Assembly (NCBI RefSeq): GCF_040518285.1 | Contig: NZ_CP155449.1 | Coordinates: 1,612,001-1,676,000, forward strand | DNA length: 64,000 bases | From: Knoellia sp. S7-12 | GTDB taxonomy: Bacteria > Actinomycetota > Actinomycetes > Actinomycetales > Dermatophilaceae | Reading direction: 5' to 3' | Shown: positions 26,971 through 36,218 of the stretch, in pieces | Layout: every line of letters begins with the position of its first letter | Position numbering within the stretch: position 1 is the stretch's first letter | Position numbers and translations under genes: made by a program | The notes under the pieces: generated by a model | The model's input: only the letters and a program-made list of their open reading frames with translations | Told to the model about the DNA's origin: nothing | Database searches by the model: none

Positions 26971-27189
26971 CGACGCCCCCGAACCAACGCAGCACTCTCC
27001 ATGTCGCAATACTGACAGATCAACCGGGCGTAGGTTCACGCTTCCACGTGACGATGAGGCCGCTCTTATGTTTGCACCGGGCGCCGAGTCGCGCCACGAC
27101 TTCCCTCACCGCCAGACGGCGTAAGCCATCACTCACGCTCCGGCGATAGGGTGGAGTCTCTCTTGACTGCGCGGCCGAACTGAGGACAC
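26971..27189. promoter_or_regulatory. Divergent intergenic region
   Basis: About 219 bases between a leftward glycosyltransferase and a rightward acetyltransferase, so it should hold two promoters. No repeat or clear operator was seen. TTGACT at about 27160 may be a -35 for the acetyltransferase. Confidence 0.35.
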
Positions 27190-27804
27190 ATGAGGAAATA
27201 CGTTCTGCGTGTACAGAGCTCGGCTCGTCGTGCCGCCAAGGCGATTCTGAGGGCCAGTCTCCAGCCGACAATCCAAGAGAAGTATCCGCAGTTCGACATT
27301 GGGCGTGGGACCTATGGGGAGCCGCTGATCCGGAGCTGGAACGAGGGCACCGTGCTGCGCATCGGCTCGTTCTGCTCGATCGCAGCCCGCGTCCAGATAT
27401 TCCTTGGTGGTGAACATCGAGTCGATTGGGTCACCACTTATCCCTTCAGCCTGTTTTGGCCCTCCGCCCGAACCATCGAAGGCCATCCTCGCAGGCGCGG
27501 TGACGTCGTGATTGGAAACGATGTGTGGTTGGGCTCGGATGCGATAATCCTGTCGGGCGTTCGGATTGGTGATGGTGCGGTTGTCGGTGCTGGTGCCGTT
27601 GTGAGAATGGACGTGCCGCCGTACGCGGTGGTTGCCGGAAATCCGGCGCGTCTGGTGAGGATGCGCTTCTCCGAAGACGTGGTTCAACGGCTTCTGGAGC
27701 TTCAATGGTGGAATTGGCCTGATCGCGTGGTTGAGGAATATCTGCCGCTCATGCTGTCAACTGACATAGATGCCTTTCTCTCGGCCGCCGAGGCACGCAA
27801 GTAG
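27190..27804 (+). CDS. Left-handed beta-helix acetyltransferase (CatB/XAT-like)
   Basis: A 204-residue hexapeptide-repeat acyltransferase. The repeats are clear in VVIGNDVWLGSDAIILSGVR and IGDGAVVGAGAVV, and the family's catalytic His loop is GGEHRVDW followed by TYPF. The end AGNPARLV is typical. It likely O-acetylates a sugar of the polysaccharide using acetyl-CoA. It is the only rightward gene among leftward glycosyltransferases and is in the lower-GC block. Confidence 0.86.
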   Translation: MRKYVLRVQSSARRAAKAILRASLQPTIQEKYPQFDIGRGTYGEPLIRSWNEGTVLRIGSFCSIAARVQIFLGGEHRVDWVTTYPFSLFWPSARTIEGHPRRRGDVVIGNDVWLGSDAIILSGVRIGDGAVVGAGAVVRMDVPPYAVVAGNPARLVRMRFSEDVVQRLLELQWWNWPDRVVEEYLPLMLSTDIDAFLSAAEARK

Positions 27805-27867
27805 AGCAATTGGGCGTATACCTACGGCGCCGTGTGCTCGTGCGTCTTCGTCCAGTTGCAAGCGTCG

Positions 27868-28725
27868 TCACAACATGAAGGTGCGTTCGGATACAGAGCC
27901 CATTAGTTGCCCCGCGCGGTTGCCGGCGATCCACATCCATTGTGCGCGCCCGCGGCGGGTCAGGAGGGTTGGTGCACTGATCGCAAGCAGCATCCAGGAC
28001 CGGGCCCCAGCGAACCGAGCCGGGCGCGTCAGTCCGGCGTCGATGAGGATCCGGGCAATTCGCGGACGGCTTCGTCCGTATGCAAGACCTTGCCGCCAGA
28101 GAGCTCTGGGGGAGTCGCGATAGCGATAGTGGACCACGGCGTCGGGGACGCCGACGATCTCCACGCCCGATTGCCAGCACCTCAGGGAGAACTCGGCGTC
28201 CTCACCGGCACTGAAATCCTCTCGCACGCCGCCCACGGCATCCCACACCCGGCGGTGGGTCGCCCAGCTGGCACCCCGGATGCAGGGAAATATGCCGAAG
28301 AACGAACCCAGCGGTTCCTCGATTGACCGGCCACGAGAATCAGCGAGCCAAGGTGGGTTGAGTAGGTCAAGTTCATGGGGCCCCGTGACCACATCGTGGC
28401 TTGCGAGCCCTCCAACGAGCGCCGCCAGCCATCCAGGCGCGACGACGTCGTCAGCGTCGCAGAACACAATGAGGTCGCTATCGGCTGACCGGACGCCCAC
28501 CGCCAAGGCATAGCCTTTGCCCTTCCGTTCCTCTGCTTGGATGACTCGCAGTTTCGGGTGACGCTGCGCCATGCGTTTGGCGATCAAAGCGGTCTTGTCC
28601 GTGGATGCGTTGTCCACCACGATCAACTCCCATTGGCCGGGACACTCCTGCTCAATCAAAGCATTGAGCTGGGAAGGAAGGTGTTGCTCCTCGTTGTGAG
28701 CACACACAATGACCGAAACATCCAT
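27868..28725 (-). CDS. Glycosyltransferase family 2
   Basis: A 285-residue GT2 with VSVIVCAHNEE, LIVVDNASTDKT and the metal motif FCDADD, and a Glu-Asp pair GEDAEFSLRC as likely catalytic base region. The C-terminal basic, hydrophobic segment could associate with the membrane. It is the last gene of a leftward run of glycosyltransferases (from 33101), five bases after its neighbour, so it is probably co-transcribed. Confidence 0.85.
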   Translation of the reverse strand: MDVSVIVCAHNEEQHLPSQLNALIEQECPGQWELIVVDNASTDKTALIAKRMAQRHPKLRVIQAEERKGKGYALAVGVRSADSDLIVFCDADDVVAPGWLAALVGGLASHDVVTGPHELDLLNPPWLADSRGRSIEEPLGSFFGIFPCIRGASWATHRRVWDAVGGVREDFSAGEDAEFSLRCWQSGVEIVGVPDAVVHYRYRDSPRALWRQGLAYGRSRPRIARILIDAGLTRPARFAGARSWMLLAISAPTLLTRRGRAQWMWIAGNRAGQLMGSVSERTFML

Positions 28726-28730
28726 TGCGC

Positions 28731-29837
28731 TCAGGTCTCCTGCGAAATGAGATTAACAACCAATTTCTCGAACGAATCTGTGATTCGTTCGGGGTCCACT
28801 TCAGGGCGCTTTGCGTGTGACGTCGCCGCGGCGCACAGCGATGAATAGAGGTGTTCGTCCGTCCACATACTCGTAAGGGCTTCAACCCAAGCGTCCAGGG
28901 AGCCCAACGGTACGCATATTCCGCCCGGTCCCGTGGCCTCCACGAGCGCGGGAACATCTCCGGCGAGAACGGGGATTCCGTTGGCCTGTGCCTCAAGTAT
29001 CACGCGTGGGCGGTTGTCGACCCGATAGGGCACCAACAGCACCCGAGCGTCTGCGTAAATGCCAGGGCCCGGCTGTTGGGCGCGTCGGAACTCGACGTTG
29101 GCAAGGGTTGCTGCGGCTCCCTCGACCTCGGCAAGGGCGGTCCCGGCCAGCCGCCACGATTCCTGGACAACGAAATCCACTTCGGGAAGCGCTCGCGCAA
29201 GGTTCCAGACGATGTCTCCACCCCTGGACTGGCTGGGATTTATGGCCAGTGCCACGGTCCGAGTCGGAATGGTTGCCGTGACGTGCACGTCGACGACTGA
29301 AGGGATCGTGGAGCACTCAAAACCCTTGGACCGTAGGGATTGGGTTAGCGAGTGCGCATTGGCGATCAGTAGATCGGGGTACGACTCGGGGCTCACGTGC
29401 CCAAGCGAGTCGTCCTCCCTCACGTACAGAACGGCTGGGACGCCGGCGCGGGCACATGTGGCGCGAATCAGCCGCCATGCCCAGCGTTCGACGCTATTCA
29501 CCACCACTACGTCGGGCAACCAGGCCCTTATGACGTCCTTCAGTGCATTCTGTGGCTTGACCGATGCCCAATGCGTTAAACCCTCGACGTCAAACTCCTT
29601 GACCCGTCGACCGACGTGGTTGCGCATCCATCGCAATAGAGGGGCAACATCCGAGGATTCGAATCGGACCGAGGCATCGGCCAAGTGCCCGTACCCCCAC
29701 CTGGACAACTTGGCGCTCTGTCCCGGGTCTACCAGGAATGTGACCTCATGGCCCCGCCGGACCAGTTGGTGCGCGAGCTCACGTTGGCTTCGGCCCGAGC
29801 CTCCGGTCGTCGTCCCGGATACGAACAGAAACTTCAT
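28731..29837 (-). CDS. Glycosyltransferase family 4
   Basis: A 368-residue GT-B enzyme: FVSGTTTGGSGRSQRELA at the acceptor side, VVVNSVERWAW mid-domain, SRGGDIVWNLARAL starting the donor domain, and VILEAQANGIPVLAGDVPAL with the conserved E-x7-E type loop. Its N-terminus is similar to the 32-residue remnant at 31862-31960, so the locus has had two copies of this subtype. It lies one base from the upstream GT2 stop. Confidence 0.84.
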   Translation of the reverse strand: MKFLFVSGTTTGGSGRSQRELAHQLVRRGHEVTFLVDPGQSAKLSRWGYGHLADASVRFESSDVAPLLRWMRNHVGRRVKEFDVEGLTHWASVKPQNALKDVIRAWLPDVVVVNSVERWAWRLIRATCARAGVPAVLYVREDDSLGHVSPESYPDLLIANAHSLTQSLRSKGFECSTIPSVVDVHVTATIPTRTVALAINPSQSRGGDIVWNLARALPEVDFVVQESWRLAGTALAEVEGAAATLANVEFRRAQQPGPGIYADARVLLVPYRVDNRPRVILEAQANGIPVLAGDVPALVEATGPGGICVPLGSLDAWVEALTSMWTDEHLYSSLCAAATSHAKRPEVDPERITDSFEKLVVNLISQET

Positions 29838-29838
29838 C

Positions 29839-30720
29839 TCACCACCACAGCACGTTGTATCGCACAGATCCCTCGAGTCGGCCCACTTGTTGTCCGGCCC
29901 TGCGCACCCAAGCGCCGCGGCGGCCTGGGTCGATGGCGAAAGGGAACCGGGTCAGCATCCACCATGCCTCCAAGAAGGGTGCCCGTGTCGGTCGCCGGGC
30001 CAGCCCGGAGGCCGCGAATTTCTTGTATAGGTGCGCCTCCGCTGCACCGTATGCGCGTGACTGCTTGTACAACTTGGACAACGAGGGGCGCAGTCGGTAG
30101 TGAACGACCGCGTCGGGGACCGTCTCCAAAGCGGTCCCCGACAGTTGAGCGCGCCAGCAGAATTCGATATCCGGTCCACCGAACTCAAAGGCCTCGTCAA
30201 ATCCAGAAAGGCGCTTCCACAGATCCTTGGAGAATCCAAGATTCGCACCGTGACCCGATTCGAGGAAGTTCATGATGATGCCGGTGGACGCCCGGTCGGC
30301 GCCGCGCCACCTTCGCACGTGGGGAGGGTTGAGACGCTCGTAATCGATGGGTCCGGCGACAAGTTCGTAGCCTCCGTCGAATGCTCGGCACATGGCCGTG
30401 AGCCAGCGCGTGTCGACTTGGTCATCACCGTCACACAGGAGAATGCGGCCATATCGCGCGGCAGCGATGCCACAGTTCCGCGCGTAGTTGCTGCCGGGGG
30501 CTGCTCCGGCATCGATGATCCTGACCGGTATTTGCGTTGCGAAGCTCTCGGCGATCGTCACAGTGTCATCAGTCGAGCCGTTGTCGGCGATAATGACTTC
30601 AAAGCCCCCGGAAGGGGATTCTGCCGCGGCAAGCGCATCAAGTTGCTCCGCGAGCGTCGAGGCCGCATTTCGTACGGGGATAACCACGCTGATTCCGCGA
30701 GCATCGACTGGTTGGCTCAT
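29839..30720 (-). CDS. Glycosyltransferase family 2
   Basis: A 293-residue GT2 with ISVVIPVRNAA, VIIADNGSTDDT, the DxD in LLCDGDDQ and FGGPDIEFCWRAQL as the acceptor/catalytic loop. It resembles the product of 27868-28725 in layout and probably arose by duplication within such loci. It overlaps the upstream gene (30717) by 4 bases. Confidence 0.85.
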   Translation of the reverse strand: MSQPVDARGISVVIPVRNAASTLAEQLDALAAAESPSGGFEVIIADNGSTDDTVTIAESFATQIPVRIIDAGAAPGSNYARNCGIAAARYGRILLCDGDDQVDTRWLTAMCRAFDGGYELVAGPIDYERLNPPHVRRWRGADRASTGIIMNFLESGHGANLGFSKDLWKRLSGFDEAFEFGGPDIEFCWRAQLSGTALETVPDAVVHYRLRPSLSKLYKQSRAYGAAEAHLYKKFAASGLARRPTRAPFLEAWWMLTRFPFAIDPGRRGAWVRRAGQQVGRLEGSVRYNVLWW

Positions 30721-31865
30721 GAGCAGCCCGTTTCAACGTCATGGCCATTGGCCGATGTGCGTGCTGCGTGGCCGAGTTCATGAACAGTGTTGCTGCGCCA
30801 CTTCGATGTCGCCAAGTTTCGAACTGCGGCAGCGAGGGCGTAGTCGTCCGGCGTGTCGGACTTCATGAAGCGGGCGATCCTTTCCGCTGTGCTCTTTGGA
30901 CTTTCCTCCCAGTTCACGAGGACTCCCACGCCATGGTCCCTTACCAAGTGTTCGATGTCCCAACCGCAGCGACTCACTGCGACAGGCACGCCAGCTGCCA
31001 AGTACTCACCAAACTTCATCGGCCAAGCGACTTCATTGACGAGGCCCGGCGCTCGGTACAGAAAACCGAGGCGGGCTTCGTGGAGCCATTTAGCGACATC
31101 ATGTGGATCATCCGACGCAACCATCTCTACGGACTTCTCGGGCAAGCCCTGGAGCAAGACGGCCGCACGTGGGTCGCGGCTGATGACACGAAACTTGAGA
31201 TCGGGGTCCAGTTCGTGGAGCTCTCGCCATACGAGACTCAACCTCTCCAAACCCTGCCACGGCGAGCCACCCCCCACGTACGTCAGATGCGTTCGGCCCG
31301 ACCCGGACCGCACTCCGAAGACCTCGGTGTCGACGGTGTTGGGAACGACCATGATCCGCCGGTCTCCAAGGCGAAGTCGAATGAGCCGGGCCATCGGCTC
31401 TGAAACTACGATTGCAAGTCGAGCTTGGACACGACGTCCCGCGGCCCAAGCGAAGCGGGTCGCCAAGCGCGACGCAACCGTGTTTTTGGTCAGCAGTCGT
31501 TCCTCGGGGATTCCGTTGATGCACCACACGTCGCAGCGCTGAGTCGGGACAAATGCAGCAACGCTAAAGCCGACAGCGACTACTGTGGCGTCGTCGCCCA
31601 CAACCTTCTCGATGTGACGCCGGACCCGCAGTGCGTCGCGGAGGCGCGCGGGAACCTGCTGGACGCTCCTGATCTGTTCCCGACCGCTGGTGAGCGATGT
31701 CCATCCGTCGGCAGAGGAGCCCCGTCCAGGAGTGAGGTGCAGGATGTCCACTTGGTCAAACGCTCGGCACGTCACGTCGATCAGGAACTCAATGCGAGAG
31801 AGCTCGATCCCCAACTGGCCCCGATAGACAAAGATGGCACGTCCTTGTGACCCGGACTGGCTCAT
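30717..31865 (-). CDS. Glycosyltransferase family 4-like
   Basis: A 382-residue GT-B-type protein. The N-terminal domain is divergent (AIFVYRGQLGIELSRIEFL), while the donor domain is recognisable: VPNTVDTEVFG, THLTYVGGGSPWQGLERL and MKFGEYLAAGVPVAVSRCG, the nucleotide-sugar binding loop. ATG 31865 overlaps the stop of a 32-residue glycosyltransferase remnant by 4 bases. It is the first fully lower-GC gene of the leftward operon. Confidence 0.8.
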   Translation of the reverse strand: MSQSGSQGRAIFVYRGQLGIELSRIEFLIDVTCRAFDQVDILHLTPGRGSSADGWTSLTSGREQIRSVQQVPARLRDALRVRRHIEKVVGDDATVVAVGFSVAAFVPTQRCDVWCINGIPEERLLTKNTVASRLATRFAWAAGRRVQARLAIVVSEPMARLIRLRLGDRRIMVVPNTVDTEVFGVRSGSGRTHLTYVGGGSPWQGLERLSLVWRELHELDPDLKFRVISRDPRAAVLLQGLPEKSVEMVASDDPHDVAKWLHEARLGFLYRAPGLVNEVAWPMKFGEYLAAGVPVAVSRCGWDIEHLVRDHGVGVLVNWEESPKSTAERIARFMKSDTPDDYALAAAVRNLATSKWRSNTVHELGHAARTSANGHDVETGCS

Positions 31866-31960
31866 CCTTGACTCTCGATGTTCAGGGCCAGTTGCCGTTG
31901 ACTCTGTCCAGCACCGCCAGCCGTGGACCACGACGCGAACAGCAAGCGCAGGCTAGGCAT
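31862..31960 (-). pseudogene. Truncated N-terminus of a family 4 glycosyltransferase
   Basis: A 32-codon ORF, LRLLFASWSTAGGAGQSQRQ then LALNIESQG and a stop. It resembles the start of the GT4 at 28731-29837 (FVSGTTTGGSGRSQRELA), then ends abruptly. Its ATG overlaps the stop of the upstream GT, and its TGA overlaps the ATG of the next gene. It lies exactly where the DNA changes from host-like to lower GC and looks like a recombination scar. Confidence 0.7.
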
Positions 31961-33101
31961 GGGTGGCCCCTGAGTCGTGGAACTCTTGCCGTCGGCCGAA
32001 GCCACGAGAACCAGAGGCGGCATAGACGGCCAAGGATCGATACGCGATCTCGCGCTGGTCGAACTCGTCCCGCGCTCTCGCGGCGGCGGCGTCACCGAGT
32101 CGCGTGCGCAAAGGAGCGCTGTCGAGAAGTCTCTGCACGGCATACCCCAAAGCCGTGGCGTCACCGGCTGGCGCCAGGAGCAAGTGTTCCTCGTGGGTGC
32201 CGATCTCACGACAGCCGCGGATGTCGGTGAGCACCATGGCGACGTCGCAGGCGGCGGCTTCCATCGACGCCCGAGAGAAGCCTTCGCGGTGTGACGCGAG
32301 GACGAAGACGTCGAGGGCTGAATAGATGGCGTCCATGTCGGTGCGCTCACCGAGGAAGCGCACAGCGTCCTCGTGGGGGACCGGGGTGCGGGCGTCGCTC
32401 CCGTCCTCAGGACCGACCCACACGAACGTCGCTCGGTCACCGAGCCGGTGAGCCACCTCAGCGAACTCGGCAAGGCCCTTCTCACGCACCTGGCGGCCGA
32501 TCGTGCCGACGAGCAGGTCGTCGTCCGACACACCAAGTTCTTCACGCACCCGACGGCGGCCCTCAGGGTCAGGTTGGAAGCGCTCGAGGTCGACCCCGTT
32601 GCCCACGACCTCGTGGCGTCCAGGCTTGAGGAAACGCCGCATGGTGTCGCGATCCGCGGCGTTCTGGAAGAGCTCGTAGTCGGAGAAGCGGATCGCCAGC
32701 GCCTCAGCGCCATAGACGAACGCCCGCTTGCGCAGCCTGTCCTCGGGGCGCGCCCAGAGTCCGTGGCAGGTGTTCACGACGACGGGTATGCCGGCCAGCC
32801 GGCCAGCGATGCGTCCCATGACTCCCGTCTTGGGGTTGTGCGTGTGGAGGACGTCGAGGTCGAGCGACCGGAGAGCGTGGATGAGGTCGCGGAACGCCTC
32901 AAAGTCCTGGCGGGGATTCCACGAGCGCGTCAACGCGGGCAGCGGAACGTGAGTCACGCCCAGCATCTCGACCCTGGGGACGTAGCGACCGGGCGCGCTG
33001 ATCCCGAAGACCTCGTGGCCTTCGCTGACGTCGACCTCGAGCTCGGTCGACAGCAGGAGGGCCAGGCTCATGTCCACAGTCGTGAGGTGGGCAATGCGCA
33101 C
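31953..33101 (-). CDS. Glycosyltransferase family 4
   Basis: A 382-residue GT-B enzyme like those adding early sugars of capsular repeats: DVLHTHNPKTGVMGRIAGRL in the acceptor domain, VVGNGVDLERF at the linker, GTIGRQVREKG starting the donor domain, and the E-x7-E loop REGFSRASMEAAACDVAM. GC and GTATGCC word content are host-like, unlike the genes downstream in the same operon. GTG 33101, preceded by AGGGGG, was chosen as it begins the conserved strand RIAHLTTVD; ORF extension to 33155 is possible. Confidence 0.86.
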   Translation of the reverse strand: MRIAHLTTVDMSLALLLSTELEVDVSEGHEVFGISAPGRYVPRVEMLGVTHVPLPALTRSWNPRQDFEAFRDLIHALRSLDLDVLHTHNPKTGVMGRIAGRLAGIPVVVNTCHGLWARPEDRLRKRAFVYGAEALAIRFSDYELFQNAADRDTMRRFLKPGRHEVVGNGVDLERFQPDPEGRRRVREELGVSDDDLLVGTIGRQVREKGLAEFAEVAHRLGDRATFVWVGPEDGSDARTPVPHEDAVRFLGERTDMDAIYSALDVFVLASHREGFSRASMEAAACDVAMVLTDIRGCREIGTHEEHLLLAPAGDATALGYAVQRLLDSAPLRTRLGDAAAARARDEFDQREIAYRSLAVYAASGSRGFGRRQEFHDSGATHA

Positions 33102-33307
33102 GGGTGCCGCACCCCCTTTCCCGGTTGGCCAATGGCGATTGACCCATCGTGACAAACGTTCCTGTCAGCGGTGGCAGGTTCGGGCAAAGAGCCCGCGACG
33201 TTCAGGTCCGACGGATACAGTTCGAGCCTGACTGTCCCACCGAGCGGAAGGTGTTGTTGCATGCTGACGCGGGGGGACGCACAAGGCTGCAGGCAGGGAG
33301 TGACGGC
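33102..33307. promoter_or_regulatory. Divergent promoter region, GT operon / BY-kinase
   Basis: These 206 bases separate the leftward glycosyltransferase operon from the rightward Wzz/kinase gene and should hold both promoters. TTGACC at about 33138 is a -35-like hexamer on the plus strand. No clear operator was identified. Confidence 0.4.
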
Positions 33308-34870
33308 GTGACGCTGCAGGACTACATCAAGGTGTTCAAACACCGCTGGATCGTGATGGTGATCTGCACTGCCGTGGCAGCAGGTGTGACGTGGTTGGTG
33401 ACGCCCGCGAGCGCCGACACCACCAGGAAGATCGGCTCCTACACAGCCACCGCGACGATCCTGGTGAGCTCCAGCGACCCTGAGAGCGGAGGGACCAATC
33501 TCGGACGCATCGCGCTGTACCTGACGACGGGCGAGGTGCCCAAGCGAGCCGCCGCAGTGGTGAAGTACGACGGCGATCCCGCACTGCTTGCCTCAGGCCT
33601 CACCGTGACACCGGACGGCGTTTCGCAAGCGTTGACGGTGGCGGCGGCGGCGTCCGATGGTGACCGGGCGGCCGCGGTGGCCAACGCCTTCGCCGACGAG
33701 ATCGTCAAGTTCACCGCCGAGGCGCAGCGTCCAGGGGTCGAGAACGCCAAGTTGTCCGTCCTCCAGCGGGCCACCCCCATCCCGAACGCTGCATCCGACA
33801 GCGGTTTCGTCGTGCCTCCCGGGCGAGGCCCACGCACGGCGATGGCCGCACTCCTTGGCCTGCTCGTCGGCATGGGTGCAGCTCTCGTCCTCGATCGCCT
33901 CGACTCGCGGCTGCGCACCCGCAGTGACATCCACTCCGCACTGGGGATGCCGATCATCGCCGAGGTGCCGCGACTCAAGCGCTCTCAGCGCAATCGCAAC
34001 ACCTTGGGCGTCCTTGAGGATCCACTCAGCCTCTATGCCGACGGCTACAGGGCCGCCCGCACGGCGCTCGTCCACACCGCCGGTCAGGTCATGCCCGGGG
34101 ACTACTCGCCGCGGCGCTCCGCTGTCGAGCCCCGTCGGTCCGCCAACTCTGGACGACTGATCCTCATCACCTCTGCCCACGCCTCCGAGGGCAAGACGAC
34201 CAGCGTGGCCAACCTCGCCGCGAGCTTCGCCGAGACCGGGCAGCAGGTGCTCGTGCTCGATGCCGACCTGAGGTCCCCGGACATCCACAACGTCTTCGAC
34301 GTGCCTCAGGGCGCCGGAATCTCGGACTACCTCACCGACCCGGGCGATGCGTCACTCGATGCGGTCGTGCGGCCGACAAGCGTGTCCGGCGTGCGGATCA
34401 TCACCGCCGGCACGAGCCTCGCGCACCCGGCGTCGTTGGCCAGCCGCATGGGTCACCTCCTCGAAGAGGCCCGCGAGATGGCCGACGTCGTCCTCATCGA
34501 CACCGCCCCTCTTCTCGAGGCCAGCGACGTCTTCGACATCCTCCCGATGGTCGACACCCTCCTCCTCGTGGTGCGCCACGGTCGTCTCACCGAGGTCTCG
34601 GGCAATCGGGTGGCCGAACTCGTTGGTCGTTTCCAGGTCCCCGTGAGCGGCGTCATCATCGTCGGCGCCAAGGCCAAGCTCGGCGACACCTACGGCTACG
34701 GCTACGGCTACGGCGACGCGCGCAAGACCAAGAAGAAGGTCAAGCGTGGCCGCAAGCTGGCCGAGCAGCGGCGCCCCGAGCCGCAGCAGGCTGCCGACTC
34801 GCCGCCGGAGAATCTCGACGACGAGGTCACCCGCGAGAGTCGCCGCACGCGGCGCGCCTCGTCGGCCTGA
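33308..34870 (+). CDS. Wzz-type chain-length regulator fused to BY-kinase
   Basis: A 520-residue fusion. The N-terminal Wzz domain has membrane helices at about 18-37 and 178-200. The cytoplasmic domain is a bacterial tyrosine kinase: Walker A ASEGKTT near 293, Walker A' VLVLDADLRSPDIH and Walker B VVLIDTAPLLE. The tail has three YG repeats ending YGYGYGYGDARK near 462-470, then a Lys/Arg-rich stretch; the tyrosines are probable autophosphorylation sites. These proteins set polysaccharide chain length through phosphorylation cycles, and the LMW phosphatase at 44467 is the likely partner. GTG 33308 follows AGGGAG. Confidence 0.9.
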   Translation: MTLQDYIKVFKHRWIVMVICTAVAAGVTWLVTPASADTTRKIGSYTATATILVSSSDPESGGTNLGRIALYLTTGEVPKRAAAVVKYDGDPALLASGLTVTPDGVSQALTVAAAASDGDRAAAVANAFADEIVKFTAEAQRPGVENAKLSVLQRATPIPNAASDSGFVVPPGRGPRTAMAALLGLLVGMGAALVLDRLDSRLRTRSDIHSALGMPIIAEVPRLKRSQRNRNTLGVLEDPLSLYADGYRAARTALVHTAGQVMPGDYSPRRSAVEPRRSANSGRLILITSAHASEGKTTSVANLAASFAETGQQVLVLDADLRSPDIHNVFDVPQGAGISDYLTDPGDASLDAVVRPTSVSGVRIITAGTSLAHPASLASRMGHLLEEAREMADVVLIDTAPLLEASDVFDILPMVDTLLLVVRHGRLTEVSGNRVAELVGRFQVPVSGVIIVGAKAKLGDTYGYGYGYGDARKTKKKVKRGRKLAEQRRPEPQQAADSPPENLDDEVTRESRRTRRASSA

Positions 34871-34877
34871 GCCCTTC

Positions 34878-36218
34878 ATGACGACCCTCCGGATGCGGCT
34901 GGCCACCGTATGCCTCGCTGTGCTCGCTGGGCTCGGCGTCGCGGCCGGGTTCAGGTTGGCGGTGAGCACGAACTCCTACAACTTCTGGGGTGCGGCGATC
35001 GTCGTGCCGATCGTCATCGCCGTCAACGTCGTCCTCATTCGACGGGTGAGCAGGGGCGGGGAGGAGGCGTGGCTTCCGGGACTGCTGGGAACTGCCTTCG
35101 CCCTCAAGATGGTCGGTGCGCTGGCTCGGTACTACATCGCGTACATCGTCTACGCCGGTGCTGCGGACGCCCAGCGCTACAACCTGTACGCAGCGTCCTA
35201 CTACAAGCTGTGGCGTGACGGGACGATCACCTTTGAGCTCGGCGGCAAGCAAGGCACGCAGTGGATGGAGGTCATCACCACAGCCCTGTACACAGTCATT
35301 GGTCCGTCACCTCTCGCGGCGTTCTTCGTCTTTGCCGCATTCGCCTTCTGGGGCCAGTACTTCCTGTTCAAGGCATTTCGAACGGCCCTCCCTGAGGGCA
35401 ATCAGAAGAGGTATGCCGCCCTCGTCCTCCTCCTTCCATCGCTTCTGTACTGGCCGTCAAGCATCGGCAAGGAGGCCTGGTTGATGTTCTTCGTCGGTGT
35501 GACCGCGCTGGGCGCTGCCTACCTTTTCGCTCACCGGCCCCGCGCGATCCCGCTCCTGCTCCTCGGTGCGGCAGGGACGACTCTCCTGCGACCGCACCTG
35601 GCTGTCCTGCTGTTCGCGGCGCTCTTCGTCGCTCAGCTCTTCAGGCCCACCGCGGCACGAAGCATTGGGATCCTCAGCAAGGTCGCAGGAGTGATCGTTC
35701 TGGGTGCTGCAGCCTTCGTGCTCACGTCCCAATCGGCGAGCTTCCTGGGTATCGATGATCTTTCGTACCAAGCGGTCTCTGACTCGGTCAATGCTGCGAG
35801 CGAGCAGGCGAGCGAGGGGAGCTCGGCGTTCGAGTCCAGTCCGATCCAGTCGCCGGCTGACATCCCCAGTGCCGTGATCACGGTCTTGTTCCGACCGTTC
35901 CCATTCGAGGCGCGCAACGCCCAGATGCTCTTGCAGGGCCTTGAAGGGCTGGTCTTGGTCGTGCTCGTGATCCGTTCGTGGCCACGCCTGCGTCACCTTC
36001 CCAGCCTCCTGAAGCGCAACCCCTATGTCACCTTCTGCATGATCTATACGGCGGCTTTCATCTGGGCCTTCTCGGGCTTCGGCAACTTCGGCATCCTGGC
36101 GCGGCAGAGGGTGCTGATGATCCCGTTCTTCGTCATCTTGTTGGCACTGCCCGAGGTCGGGCGATGGCGCGCACCAACCGACCGCACTGTATGGGAGTTG
36201 TCCCGTGCCCGCCGCTGA
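34878..36218 (+). CDS. Polytopic membrane protein, probable polysaccharide polymerase (Wzy-like)
   Basis: A 446-residue protein with about ten membrane helices and a long loop around residues 290-345 rich in Ser and acidic residues. Wzy polymerases are poorly conserved, so the call rests on topology and position: seven bases after the Wzz/BY-kinase gene, before a polysaccharide deacetylase. A transporter or oligosaccharide ligase remains possible. The next gene overlaps by 14 bases. Confidence 0.65.
   Translation: MTTLRMRLATVCLAVLAGLGVAAGFRLAVSTNSYNFWGAAIVVPIVIAVNVVLIRRVSRGGEEAWLPGLLGTAFALKMVGALARYYIAYIVYAGAADAQRYNLYAASYYKLWRDGTITFELGGKQGTQWMEVITTALYTVIGPSPLAAFFVFAAFAFWGQYFLFKAFRTALPEGNQKRYAALVLLLPSLLYWPSSIGKEAWLMFFVGVTALGAAYLFAHRPRAIPLLLLGAAGTTLLRPHLAVLLFAALFVAQLFRPTAARSIGILSKVAGVIVLGAAAFVLTSQSASFLGIDDLSYQAVSDSVNAASEQASEGSSAFESSPIQSPADIPSAVITVLFRPFPFEARNAQMLLQGLEGLVLVVLVIRSWPRLRHLPSLLKRNPYVTFCMIYTAAFIWAFSGFGNFGILARQRVLMIPFFVILLALPEVGRWRAPTDRTVWELSRARR

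Noticed and set aside
31862..32713. Minus-strand 283-codon frame overlapping the GT4 gene at 31953
   Set aside because: Only its last 32 codons resemble a protein (the GT4 stub); the rest is an out-of-frame reading of the true glycosyltransferase.
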